Shown here one piece after another: positions 17,931 through 30,600 of a stretch of DNA of 64,000 nt. The stretch is taken from the NCBI RefSeq assembly GCF_012927205.1, contig NZ_JABBGC010000004.1, positions 496,001-560,000 of the forward strand, read 5' to 3'. Position numbers and translations under genes: made by a program. A model generated the notes under the pieces. That model saw only the letters and a list, made by a program, of their open reading frames with translations, ran no database searches and was not told the origin of the DNA. The DNA comes from Chitinophaga fulva (GTDB taxonomy: Bacteria > Bacteroidota > Bacteroidia > Chitinophagales > Chitinophagaceae). Numbering within the stretch: the stretch's first letter is position 1; every line of letters begins with the position of its first letter.

Positions 17931-19418
17931 ATGGAACTGAGATATATAACTGTTTCGACTACACGTTTTATAAGACCTTTTGTAACAGCCGCACTGACAA
18001 TAGGCCTGCTCACACTGGGCAGCTGCCGTAAGTACCTGGAACAGGTGCCGGACAGCACCTGGACAGACCTGAGCACACCTGATAAGGTATCTAAGCTGCT
18101 GGGCACCGCTTATCCACAGTCGTCTTACGTGGCGATGTGTGAAGCGATGACGGATAATGTGGCCGACAAAGGAGCCGGCGTTATCAGCCGCCCGAACCAG
18201 GACGCTTACTTTTTCCGGGACATACAGTCCATCGAGCAGGATTCTCCTGAAGCCTACTGGACAGCCTGTTACGTAGCTATTGCGGCCGCCAACCAGGCAC
18301 TGGAAGCCTGCGATAAGGCCGTCGACAAAAAAGCGTATACCACCCAGCGTGGAGAGGCGCTGATTGCCCGTGCCTACGCACACTTTATGCTGGTGAACAT
18401 TTTCTCCCGGATGTATGATGCGGCCACAGCCGCCAATGACCCGGGGATTCCTTATGTGACCGTCCCTGAAACGGTGGTGATCAAACAATACGACCGCAAA
18501 ACAGTGTCCTATGTGTATGATATGGTGGAGAAAGATTTGCTGGAAGGATTGCCGCTGATCAGTGATGATGCCTATAAAGTACCGCGTTACCATTTCAACC
18601 GCAGCGCTGCCTATGCTTTCGCTACCCGTTTCTATCTCTATAAAAAAGACTACGCAAAAGTAGTGCAGTATGCTGATCAGGCTTTTGCCAACAACGACGT
18701 GGCCAACAATATGCGCGGCTGGAATACCACTTACAGCAGCCTTTCGCCCGAACAGCTCTTCGAGATCTATGCCAACGCTAAAGAAAATGCGAACCTGCTG
18801 CTGGTAGAAACACAATCGCTCTATGGCCGCAATGTGGGGCAATACCGCTATGACCTGGATAATGCCAGGCAAGTGCAGGTCCTGGGCTATAACGTTACCG
18901 GCGGACGCTGGGCTTACCCTATATACTACACCGGCTCCCAGAACTATTTTGTGCCCAAGCTGACGGAATACTTCGTGAAATCCTCTGTGAACGCCACTAT
19001 CGGCCAGCCTTATGTGATGGTGCCTTTATTCACCACCGAAGAAGTGTTGTTCAACCGTGCGGAAGCTAATGCACAGTTAGGTAAATCCGCCGCTGCACTG
19101 AAAGACCTCAACCTCTTTGCCAGCAAGCGTATCCGCAACTACGATCCGTCTGTACATACGATCACTACCACTTCTATCAGGAATTTCTACGGTATCAGCA
19201 ATGAAAAGGATGGCCTGATACACACCGTCCTTGATTTCAAGCGCGCAGAGTACTTGCAGGAAGGTATGCGCTGGTTTGACCTGCAACGCTATAAAATGAC
19301 CGTGGTGCACACCACCCGTGAAGGAGACGTACTGGAGCTGAAACCGGGAGACAACCGATGGGTGTTCCAGATCCCGCAATCCGCCACTACATCAGGCATC
19401 GCATTAAATCCAAGATAA
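17931..19418 (+). CDS. RagB/SusD family outer membrane lipoprotein
   Basis: A 495-residue SusD homologue. The signal peptide ends in LLTLGSCRKYLEQVP, giving the lipidated Cys. SusD-like helices are visible at YWTACYVAIAAANQALEAC and GEALIARAYAHFMLVNIFSR, and the C-terminal signature appears as FKRAEYLQEGMRWFDLQRYK. I used the ATG at 17931; a TTG at 17910 would overlap the end of SusC. It should form the lid of the SusC at 14255. Confidence 0.92.
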   Translation: MELRYITVSTTRFIRPFVTAALTIGLLTLGSCRKYLEQVPDSTWTDLSTPDKVSKLLGTAYPQSSYVAMCEAMTDNVADKGAGVISRPNQDAYFFRDIQSIEQDSPEAYWTACYVAIAAANQALEACDKAVDKKAYTTQRGEALIARAYAHFMLVNIFSRMYDAATAANDPGIPYVTVPETVVIKQYDRKTVSYVYDMVEKDLLEGLPLISDDAYKVPRYHFNRSAAYAFATRFYLYKKDYAKVVQYADQAFANNDVANNMRGWNTTYSSLSPEQLFEIYANAKENANLLLVETQSLYGRNVGQYRYDLDNARQVQVLGYNVTGGRWAYPIYYTGSQNYFVPKLTEYFVKSSVNATIGQPYVMVPLFTTEEVLFNRAEANAQLGKSAAALKDLNLFASKRIRNYDPSVHTITTTSIRNFYGISNEKDGLIHTVLDFKRAEYLQEGMRWFDLQRYKMTVVHTTREGDVLELKPGDNRWVFQIPQSATTSGIALNPR

Positions 19419-19444
19419 ATATCAACCAAACAAAATCGCTGCAT

Positions 19445-20344
19445 ATGAAACTTTTTCTTCTCGCTTTATCCTTCCTGTTGCTGATGTCCTGCAGCAAGAA
19501 GGATGACCTGGGCAAGGTAGACGACATTCCCGGACTGGGAGGCGATACCTGGGTGAAAGGCCCGCTGGACCGGTGGCTGTTCGATACGCTCACCGTGCCC
19601 TATAACATCGCTGTGAAATATAAATGGGACCAGTTCGAATTTGAACTGAATAAAACGTTGGTGCCTCCCCGTGAGGAGAAAGTCATCCCCGTGATGAGCG
19701 CCATCAAAAAAGTATGGATGAGCACCTACATCGCGGAAGCCGGGGACCTGTTCTTCCGCCGCTACTGCCCCAAGTACTTTATCCTTAGCGGCAGTGCCAG
19801 CTGGAACGAGAACGGCACTATCACCCTCGGTACCGCGGAAGGCGGCCGCAAAGTGGTGCTGTACCTCGTCAACGATTTCGTGACCCGCGACATGCCCAAT
19901 TACAAACCCGGTGACTCAGCCAACGTAAAGCAGATGTTCCATGTAATTGAACATGAATTCGGTCATATCCTCCACCAGACAGTGATGTATCCGGTGGAAT
20001 TCAAACGGATATGCGCCGGTCTGTATACCGCCAACTGGAACAATATCGATGATATATCAGCCTATCAGGACGGCTTTGTAACACCTTATGCCATGTCTGG
20101 TTATGACGATGATTTTGTGGAGATGATATCCACCATGCTGGTAGAAGGCCGTGCCGGATTTGACAAGATCGTCAACAGCATCCCTCCGGGATATAGCATC
20201 AATGGCACACCACAGGCCGAAGCCAAGGCAAGGCTCCGCAGAAAAGAAGCGATGGTGGTCAGCTATTTCCAGACTGTATGGCATATAGATTTTTATAGCC
20301 TGCAATCCCGCACCAGAAGAGAAATCAACAAGCTATTGTATTAA
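19445..20344 (+). CDS. Substrate import-associated zinc metallohydrolase lipoprotein
   Basis: A 299-residue lipoprotein with lipobox LLLMSCSKKDD. The zinc motif HEFGH spans His170 to His174 in VIEHEFGHILHQ, with Glu171 as the likely catalytic base. It matches the HExxH lipoprotein family known to accompany SusC/SusD pairs (LP_HExxH_w_tonB). It is encoded 26 bases after SusD and 6 before the next lipoprotein. The presumed role is processing of a peptide or other ligand before import; no substrate has been shown. Start chosen at 19445 because the signal peptide begins there. Confidence 0.88.
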   Translation: MKLFLLALSFLLLMSCSKKDDLGKVDDIPGLGGDTWVKGPLDRWLFDTLTVPYNIAVKYKWDQFEFELNKTLVPPREEKVIPVMSAIKKVWMSTYIAEAGDLFFRRYCPKYFILSGSASWNENGTITLGTAEGGRKVVLYLVNDFVTRDMPNYKPGDSANVKQMFHVIEHEFGHILHQTVMYPVEFKRICAGLYTANWNNIDDISAYQDGFVTPYAMSGYDDDFVEMISTMLVEGRAGFDKIVNSIPPGYSINGTPQAEAKARLRRKEAMVVSYFQTVWHIDFYSLQSRTRREINKLLY

Positions 20345-20350
20345 TCGTTT

Positions 20351-21658
20351 ATGGGTATGAGAAAGAAACTTTTGTATTTATTACTGGTCCTTGCAGGTAT
20401 CTATTCCTGCAAGAAAGAATCAGACCCGGTATTTGATAAGTCGCCGGATGAGCGGCTCAACGATACATTACAGCAATATCAGCAGATACTGACACACGCG
20501 CCTTACGGTTGGAAAGCCATGGTATACCCGGGCGGTTCTCCCAAATCGGTGTACAGCTTTTATTTCCGGTTCAACGATTCCAACCGTGTACGGATGTACA
20601 GCGACTTTGAGCAGTCTTCTACTGTTACGGCCAAAGAAAGCAGCTGGCGGCTTAAAGCGTTGCAGCAGCCCAGCCTGTTGTTTGATACCTATTCTTACCT
20701 GCACGTGCTCTGCGACCCTGATGCGGGCCAGAATGGCGGTGGCTTTGGTAAAGGGCTGGGGTCGGACTTCGAGTTTTCCATCAATGGCATGACCGGCGAC
20801 ACAATGGTGCTGACCGGCCGCTTCAACAGGAGCCGCGCCATATTGGTAAAAGCCACACAGCAGGAGCAGGCCGATTATTACCAGCAGCATATCAACCGTA
20901 ACATCGACAGTGTACGGAAAATACTGACCTATTTCCACAGGCTAACCGTTGGCAACACCCGCTACGATGTAGAGGTGAACACGCTGACACACCGCATCAC
21001 CTTTACGTGGGTAGTTGGCGGACAGGTGAAAACCGCTACTACCGGTTACTACTATACGTCTAAAGGAATTGCGCTGTCGCCGGCCTTTACAGACGGTACC
21101 AATACCATCAGCAGCTTCGACGACGTGAAGTTTGAAGATGGTGCAGTAAAAGGTACGATCAACGGTCAGCCTGCCAGTATATCCGAAACCGTTAAGCCGC
21201 TGGCGATGGATATCGCCGCGCCCAAGCGCTGGTACCAGGCAGCCCTTAGTCTGCGCCGTTACTGGGTTGCAGCAGAAGGGTTCCACGTCAATGGCGTAGA
21301 CGATGCTTACGGCCTTAAGACACTGCCCGATTTTTTAGAGGCCACCTTCTGGCCCGAGGCCGGCGGCCCCGGTTCCGGCATCGATGCCTTTGGCATCATC
21401 GTACCGGAGGAAGGCCAGCCGACGCTGATGTATGGCGTGATACATACTGCGCCCACTTTCACCAGTGACGGCCGGGCCATCTTTCATGATACCAGGTTGT
21501 TTGGCGACCTGCCTCCGGACGTTACGCCGTTGTTGCGTACCCGTGCGCTGATGGCAGACCAGACAGGTTTTTTCCTTGTACAGACCAGCGCCTACACCTA
21601 CGATATGGTAAGCGCCAAAGATGGTAAGTCCTGGATTACCTGGATACTCCCAAGATAA
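20351..21658 (+). CDS. DUF4302 family lipoprotein
   Basis: A 435-residue lipoprotein (lipobox GIYSCKKESD). The segment APYGWKAMVYPGG followed by YSFYFRFNDSNRVRMYSDFE is characteristic of DUF4302 proteins, which travel with the HExxH metallohydrolase lipoprotein in Sus-like loci. A second ATG at 20357 is equally usable. No catalytic motif is seen. The following giant adhesin gene begins only 38 bases later with no terminator, so this locus may read into the T9SS cluster. Confidence 0.83.
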   Translation: MGMRKKLLYLLLVLAGIYSCKKESDPVFDKSPDERLNDTLQQYQQILTHAPYGWKAMVYPGGSPKSVYSFYFRFNDSNRVRMYSDFEQSSTVTAKESSWRLKALQQPSLLFDTYSYLHVLCDPDAGQNGGGFGKGLGSDFEFSINGMTGDTMVLTGRFNRSRAILVKATQQEQADYYQQHINRNIDSVRKILTYFHRLTVGNTRYDVEVNTLTHRITFTWVVGGQVKTATTGYYYTSKGIALSPAFTDGTNTISSFDDVKFEDGAVKGTINGQPASISETVKPLAMDIAAPKRWYQAALSLRRYWVAAEGFHVNGVDDAYGLKTLPDFLEATFWPEAGGPGSGIDAFGIIVPEEGQPTLMYGVIHTAPTFTSDGRAIFHDTRLFGDLPPDVTPLLRTRALMADQTGFFLVQTSAYTYDMVSAKDGKSWITWILPR

Positions 21659-21696
21659 GGTTTAACCCCATCTGAAAACCAGCAAATGTTTTCTAT

Positions 21697-24600
21697 ATGA
21701 GAAATTATACGCTTTCATTTATTCACAAAACCATCCTCGTGGCAGGTATGCTACTGATGCTGGGTAGCCGTCTGCTGGCGCAGACTGATATCAGCATCGG
21801 TACCGGTACTACCGGGAACAGTGATATCGGATATCCCTGTCCGTTACAGGACTACTATGAGGGCAACAGGGCACAGTACCTGTTTACCGCAGCAGAGCTC
21901 ACCGCTGCCGGTATGGGCCCTGGATTTATTACCGGTCTTAAGTTCGTTGTTAAAAACCTGAACAATGCCGATGTGATCGAACAATATGGTATCAGCATCG
22001 GCACTACTACTGTGAGCACCCTCGATGAAACCAGCTGGGTACCCGGTACTACCGTGGTGCGCACACCGGCAGACTATACCATCCTCAATGGTGTCAACAA
22101 CTTCCCTTTCGGCAGTAACTTTTTCTGGAACGGAACAGACAACATTGTAGTGGAAGTATGTAGCGGCGCACTAGTCACCGATCCAGGCACCTTCTATTCC
22201 CACAACCCGGAAGTGGCCTTCACAACCGGTTTGGCGTTTAACGGCTCACATACTTATCGCGCCGATAACGAAAATAACCTCTGCGGGACCATCGAAACCG
22301 ATAACACCGGTACCATGACCACCCGTCCGAACGTCACCTTCTCCTGGATACCCGCCACTGCCTGCACCGGTACACCTACCGCCGGCACTGCTGTGTCCAG
22401 TATGAGCACCGTATGTCTCAACGGTACTTTCGATCTTCGCCTCAATGGCGCCACCGTGGCTTCCGGACTGACCTATCAATGGCAGCAGTCTGCTGATAAT
22501 GTTACCTGGACCAACATCAACGGTGCAGACAAAAGTATGCTGACGACCACACAGACCGCTACTACCTGGTACCGCTGTATCGTCACTTGTACTGCCAGCA
22601 CACAGAGCGCTACCTCCACCGCCGTCAGCGTTACATCGCCTACATTGGTGTCTGGTACATTCACCATCAATAAAGCATTGCCAACATCAGGCACCAACTT
22701 TGCCTCCTTCAACGATGCCTATAACTATCTCAAATGCGGTATCAACGGCCCCGTGGTGTTCAATGTGGTGGCTAACAGCGGCCCCTATACGGAACAGCTC
22801 CTGCTGAAACCCGTGCCCGGCGCGTCAGCTACCAATACCATCACGTTTAACGGTAACGGTGATACGCTGAGATTTAATGCAACTTCTGCCAACAGGGGCG
22901 TTATTCAACTGGATGATGCCGACTATTTCACCTTTAAAAACCTGGTGATCAAAGCAATGGGCAGCGGCGCTTCCGGTTATGGCTACGGCGTTTTCCTGAC
23001 CAACGACGCGGATTTTAATACCATCAGCAACTCCACCATACTGGTGGACTCTACGTCTACCAGCAGTACCAGCTACGCGGGTATCGTGATCAGCAGCTCC
23101 TATACTTCACCTACTAGCTCCGGTGATGCAAAATGTGATAACAACACTTTCTCCTCCAACAAAATTGTGGGTGGCTATTATGGTGTTGTGCTCACAGGTA
23201 GCAGTACCATGGCGAATATGAGCAATAAGATCATCAACAACACCATTACTGAATTCTATAACTCCGGGGTAAATGCCAGCGGATCATTTAACACGTTAGT
23301 GGAGAATAATATCATCAGCAGGCCGACGCGGGCTAACGTGTCGACCTTCTATGGTATCAATTTCTCCAACCTGAATACCAAAGCCAACATCACCCGTAAC
23401 CGCATCAGCAATCCCTTTGGTGGTGCGCCTGCCAACGTGAGCACCAGTTACGGGATTTATTTCTCCAGTACTGACGCGCTGTCTCAACTGGAGAACGTGG
23501 TGTCCAACAACCTGATCTATAACTTTACCGGTAAAGGCGATGTCTACGGTATTTATAACTCCAGTTCAGACAACGTTTGGTATTTCCATAATACGGTTGC
23601 ACTGGACGGGACTTCTACCAGCGCCACTACGTATATAGCGCGCGGTTTCTATCAAACCTCCAAAGCCGATGGTATTGAGTTTATCAATAACCTCATCTCG
23701 GTGACACGCGGTGGCGGCGGCAGCAAATACGCCGTGTATTTCAATACCACTACCGGTACCATCCATGCCAACAATAACCTGTACTACATGGCCGCACAGG
23801 GCGGTACCAGCTTTACAGGCTATTATACCGCCAACCGCAGCACCTTGCTCGACTGGCAGACGGCTTCCCAACAGGACACCGCTTCGTTGTCATCCAACCC
23901 GCTGTTTGCCGGTGTTGCCTCCGGCAACTATCAGCCTACCAGTGCTTCTATAGACAACAAAGGGCTGCCTGCCGGTATCCTCGTCGATATTAACAGCAAT
24001 ACCCGTAGTACCACTACACCAGACATTGGCGCCTATGAATTTACGCCCGGTCCGTGTACGACGCCGCCTACACCAGGCGACGCTACGGTGAGCACTACAC
24101 CGGTATGTATCAACCGTAAAGTGTCACTCAGCCTGATCAATAACAGCATCGGCCTGGGACAAACTTACCAATGGCAAACAGCTACTACAGCTGCTGGTCC
24201 ATATACCAATATTGGCAACCCGATGACCAATCCGGATACTGTGGTAACAGCCACGGCTACCCTGTATTATCGCGTAGCGGTGACCTGTACCGGTAATACG
24301 GCCTACAGTAACCCGGTATTGTTGTCTGTAAACCCGGCCTTCCCGGGTGGAACCTATACCATCAATAAAGGCGCGCCGTCCAGCGCGACTAACTTTGTCA
24401 GCTTTAATGCTGCCAAAGCAGCCATGGAATGTGGTATCGCCGGTCCGGTAGTATTCAATGTAGTAGCTGCTTCCGGTCCTTATGCCGAACAACTGATACT
24501 GGATTCCATCGCCGGCATGTCTGCCACCAATACCATTACCTTTAACGGTAACGGCAACACGATCAAGTTTGCACCAAACGACGACAATGAAAGAGCGGTG

Positions 24601-27600
24601 ATCAAACTTCGTGGCGCTGACTACGTTACCTTCGATAGCCTCGTGATAGATGCACGCGGCGGTACCAACGGTTATGGCGTACACCTGCTGGCCAATGCGG
24701 ATAACAATAAGATCACGCATAGCCGTATCCTTACCGACAATACCTCCACCAGTTCCAGTATGGCCGGTGTTGTGATCAACGGCGCTGACGCCAGCACCAG
24801 CAGCGGTTCCAACAACCTTTGTGATAACAACCTGGTGCGTGGCAATAACATCAACGGTGGGTACTATGGTGTGATCGTTTATGGCGCAACACCAGGTTCT
24901 CCTGTCGGCAACCGTATCGACAGTAACGCTATCAGTGAGTTCTATTCCTATGGCGTATACCTGTCTAATGCAGAAAATACTGTAGTAGACCATAACGATA
25001 TCTTCCGGACAGCACGCAGCAGCGTGTCTTATTCCAACTATGGCATCAGTGTGAACAGCAAAGGTGATGGTACCGTTATCAGTGGTAACCGTATCCATGG
25101 CCTCTTCAATGCTGCCACCACCACCACTAACTCCTTCTATGGTATTGAGTTCAGCAGTGCTGATGCTATCGTTACTAATCCGGCGAAAGTGATCAACAAC
25201 GTGATTTATGATATCCGTGGAAGTGGTACACAGCGTGGTTTCTATAACTACAGCAGCGACTTTGTGCTGTATTACCACAATACTGTTGTATTGAACGATG
25301 CCGCTAATACCGGCAGCGCGGAAGCCACCGGTATCTATCAGTCCAGCACTGTGGCTGGCGTGGAATTCCTGGATAATATCCTCGATATCAGCCGTAATGG
25401 CGGCGGTAACAGGACCGGTATATCCATTGCCGCTGCTGCGGAATTCAAATCCAACTATAACGACATCTTCGTAAAAAGCAGCCGTAATACCGCCTACACC
25501 GGTAATAACGGCACCAACTACATTACCCTGGCCGACTGGCGCGCCGGAGCCAAACTGGATAGTAACTCCCTCGCCATTCAGCCGGTATTTGCCGATCCTT
25601 CTATTGGTAATTTCGCACCGGTAATTTCTCCGCTGGATAACAGCGGTCGCCCGGTAGGTGTTACCATCGACATCCTGGGTGCGGCCCGCAGTACTACTAC
25701 ACCGGACATAGGTGCTTATGAAATCAGCATCCCTGAATGTACCTCACCGCCGGTAGCAGGTAATGCAACGGTAGATCCTACCACGCCGATCTGTATGGGT
25801 ACCGCCATCAAGCTGGACCTCGTGGGTAACAGCAAAGGCGGTCATCAGACCTACCAATGGCAGGTGTCCGCTACAGCTGCTGGTCCGTGGAAATATGTGA
25901 GCGATACCCAGTACGTGAGTGTTTACAACACCATCGCTGGTGCGGAGAAATATTTCCGCTGCGCCGTGGTGTGCAGCAACCGCGATACCGTGTATTCCAC
26001 ACCGGTAATGGTGAACCTCAATGATCCATTGCTGGCAGGTACTTACACCATCAACCCGGCACAACCTACCAGCACCACCAACTTCCAGTCATTTGCAGCT
26101 GTTGTGTCCAAACTGGAATGCGGTATCGCAGGACCGGTGTTGTTCCTCGCTGCCAATGGCACTTATACCGAACAGCTGACCATGCGTAATGTCCCCGGTG
26201 CTTCCGCCGTGAACAGAGTGACTTTCAGCAGTGCTTCCGGCAATGCGGCAGATGTGACCATCACTTATGCCGGCACGTCCGCACTGAATTATGTGTTGAA
26301 ACTCGACAGTGTGAGTTATGTGACCTGGCAGAAAATCACCTTCAAACCGACTGGTACTACTTACGCACGGGCCGTGGAATTTGCGAAGAAAGCATCTTAT
26401 GACAGCTTGCAGCTTTGCGCCATCACGCTGCCGGTAACTACTTCCACCGGAACCAACAGTGCGGGTGTATACGCCAGCAGCTGTACCGGTGTGGGTAACG
26501 TGATCACCGGTAACGCCATCACCGAAGGCGGTAACGGCGTGTACTGGATGAATACCTACGGCGACGGTATGTCCCCGGGCGTCACCATCGACAGTAATAC
26601 TATTACGCGGTCTTACAACTATGGTATCTATGCTGAGTATGTAAACAGATTGACAGCGCGTAAAAACACTATCAACCTGAATGGTGCGCTGGCATCCACT
26701 ACATATGGCATTTATGCCGATGATTGTGATAGCGCGATTACTATTGGTCGAAATAAAATCAATATTAACAGTACCACTTCCAAAGGATATGCGATTTACC
26801 TCAGTTATTGTGAACCGACTGCAGCGGCTCCGGGCTTCGTGACCGGCAACGAAATCTTCGCCCGCACGGCCAATACCGGTGAGCTGAGAGGTATCACCCT
26901 GACGTCTTCCAACATGATCAGTGTGAATAACAACGTGGTGAGCATACATACTACTGCCACCAATTCGTATGGTCTTTACAGTGAGTACGGTAAAAACCTT
27001 AATTATCTCAATAACAGTATCCTGAATACTTCCACCAGCAGTGTGAACAACTATGCGGGTTATTTCGCGCATTCGTCTTCCTCTGCTTCACCAGTGAAAG
27101 TAAGGAACAACATTTTCGCTTCCGATGCAGGACGTCCTATGTACGTCGCCAATCCGAACTTCCTGAACAGCGATTACAATACGTTGTACACTACCGGTTC
27201 TGTATTGGTAAGACAAAATACACCGATTGCTTCCTACGCCACGCTGGCTGCTTATCGCACTGGTAGCGGTCTGGATGCCAATTCAATCGTGTACAAACCG
27301 GCATTTACAGGTCCGGCCGACCTACATCCGGCACTGACTGATCCGGAAGTATGGGCCATCCATGGCCGTGGTGTACAGGTGCCTGGTAACGATAAAGACA
27401 TCGACGGTAATCCAAGGCCGGTGACATTGCAGGCAGGCGTACCGGACATGGGCGCTTATGAATTCCTGCCTACCTCCGTGCCGCCGGCATTACCAGCCTT
27501 CCCGGCAGCTCCGGCAGCAGGTGTTACCCAAACGTTCATGTTTGGTACCGACACCGTGACGAAGATCACCTGGAACAATGCCACATTGCCGTCTAACATG

Positions 27601-30600
27601 ACCGTACGCCGTTATTCCGGCGTGAAACCGCCGAATATCGCAGCGGGAACGGACTTCATGTATTTCTATACAGACGTGGACGTTACACCGGCCAGCGGCG
27701 TGTACGACTTCAATATTCAACAGTTCTATCTTGATCCTTGGCAGGGTTATATCAAACGCCAGAAAGATATCCGGTTGGCGATGACCGACAGCACGGATAA
27801 GTGGAAGACCGATTCGCTGAGCAAGGTAGATGACATCACCAATGTGATCACTGACAGTACCCTGCATTATTTCGATAAGTTCACCGGCCTGAATGGTGGC
27901 ACCGCCGCACCGCAGCAGCTGCAACCCGCAGACAGCTCCAACAGAGGCACCCGCTTCTGGGTAGGTTACGGCCATCACCAGTTCTTCACCGGCGATAACA
28001 CCCAGCAAATGGTGCTGTACCTGAACGCGAAAGACTCTTCCAATGTGACGGTCCGCGTAAATGGCACCTCATGGGTTCGCACATATCACATACCGGCCAA
28101 TAAAACCATCACGACGGAAACACTGCCTAAAGGCGGTATGAACGATGCCCGTCTGCTGGAAGAAGGCTGGTCCGACAGAGGTATCAGCATCGAAAGTGAT
28201 GTGCCCATTGTAGCCTATGCACACATCTATGGCAGTGCCTCTTCCGGTGCCACCATGCTGTTGCCCGTAGGTACTTATGGTTACGACTACTACGCGCTGA
28301 CCTCCAGACAGTATTATTCTACGGATACCTATTCCTGGTTCTATGTGGTGGCGGATTATGACAATACCACCGTGGAAATCACGCCCAGCGTGCCTACACT
28401 GGCCGGCAGACCTGCCAACCAGACGTTTACCGTAACCCTGAACAAAGGGGAAGTGTACCAGGTATTAGGCGCTCTGACAACTGGCTCTGAAGGATACGAC
28501 GTGTCCGGCAGCCATGTCCGCTCCATCGTAAATAGCGACGGTAAGTGCTTCCCGGTAGCCTTCTTCTCCGGTAGCAGCCGTACCGGTATCGGATGTGGCG
28601 GCAGCACCGGTTCTTCTGGTGATAACCTCATCCAGCAAAACTTCCCGTCACAGGCATGGGGTAAAAAATACCTGACGGCGCCTACTTCCATCGATGATGA
28701 TGCCACCAGCTTTATGACCAACATTTACCGTGTGCTGGTAAAAGACCAGTCCACCATCGTAAAACGTAATGGTGTGGCATTGACTGGCCTGATCAACAAC
28801 CGCTTCTATCAATATGAAAGCAACACCGCAGATTATATCGAAGCAAATCAGCCGGTGATGGTTGCCCAGTATATGTCATCCAGCGGGGCCTGTGATAACA
28901 CAGGAGGTGACGGTGATCCGGAAATGATCTACCTCAGCCCGCTCGAACAGGGTATCAAACAAGTCGGTTTGTACCGCAATACCGTTGAGTCTATCAACAC
29001 CAACTACCTTACCCTCATCATACCAACAGGCGGATTGAGTTCTTTACAGATCGATGGCAGCAACCTGTTTGACCACACTTATGCGCATCCTAACCATCCC
29101 GGCTATACGGTAGTGGTGAAAAGGTGGGATGCTGCTGCAGCACAATGTAATGTTGTCGCTGACTCAGCCTTCACCGCTATCACCTACGGTTTGGGCAGTG
29201 TGGAAAGCTACGGTTACAACGCCGGAACATTGGTGAAGAACCTCAATATCCTGCCAGCCTTCAGCAACGTGCTGAATCCGTCCAGTGGCAACAACACGTA
29301 CACTTGTGCGAAAACGCCGTTCCGTTTCTCCATGCTGATACCGGTGAAACCCACCACACTCACCTGGAAACTGAGCGCTGTGCAGCACCTGTCGCCCGCA
29401 GTGGACGTCGTACAGAACAACCCGGTGCCGAAAGATTCACTGGTGGCCAACGATCGTACTTACTATCGTTTTGTACTGCCTGATGAATATGTGTTCTCTG
29501 CACCAGGCACTTATAACATACCAATCCTGATTTCTCATCCGGACATAGAAAGCTGTAACAACAGCTTCGAGGCGATCCTCTCCATGAAGGTAATACCAGC
29601 ACCGGTGGTGAACTTCACCAGTGCATACTCCGGCTGTGTGGGCGATGTGGCCCAGTTCACGGGCAGCGCCACTACCAGCAATAATGTGGGTATCAGCAGC
29701 TGGAACTGGAATTTCGGTGACGCCACTTACGGTTACCGGAAGGATACTACCAAACAATTCAAATCTCCGGGTATCTACAAAGTGAAACTCAGCATAGTAG
29801 CGGCAGAAGGATGTATCGGGGATACCACGAAAGAAGTGGAAGTATATACGCCGGGCGTAGCTGCTATCGTGAAAGATTCCATGACCGTGTGTACCGGCAG
29901 TGATGTATCACTGGCCGTAAAAGATCCGGAAGCAGGTGTGCTGTACAACTGGTACGATGCGCCAACAGGTGGTAACCTGCTCTTTACCGGTGACGTATAC
30001 ACGATCACTGCCGTGAGTGTCAGCGGTACCTACTACCTCGAAGCCATCAATCATGGTTGCCCGGGTGCTACCCGCGCCAAAGCAGTGGTGCATGTATTGC
30101 CGCTATTGACTAAACCGGTGGTGAGAGTAGACACTGTAGGCGTAAACATGATTCGCTTCAAATGGGATAAGGTGCCCAATGCCACCAGCTATGAAGTATC
30201 CATCGACGGCGGTCTTACCTGGACACAGCCATCATCCGGAAGAGAAGGGCTGGAGCATGTCATCACCGGTCTGCAACCTGTCCAGAGCGTGAAACTCCTC
30301 GTGAAGGTGAAAGGTTGTGAAGACAAAATCTCTGATCCGGCCGAAGGCAAAACCCTGCCGGATGGTATCTACATCCCCAACACGTTCACACCGAACAACG
30401 ACGGTAAGAATGATATGCTGAAAGTGTATGGCTATATCATCAACAAGGTGCATATCGCCATATTCGATCAGTGGGGTGAAAAAGTGTTTGAGTCCAATAG
30501 CCAGGATATCGGATGGGACGGTACTTACAAAGGCAAAACGATGCCTTCCGGTGTGTACATCTATGTATGTCACCTGGTATTGAAAGACGGTTCCAGCGTA

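Noticed and set aside
24124..27072. Long minus-strand frames (384 and 327 codons) in the giant adhesin
   Set aside because: They mirror the repetitive Thr/Asn/Gly-rich coding sequence of the beta-helix modules; low-complexity His/Val/Gly translations.
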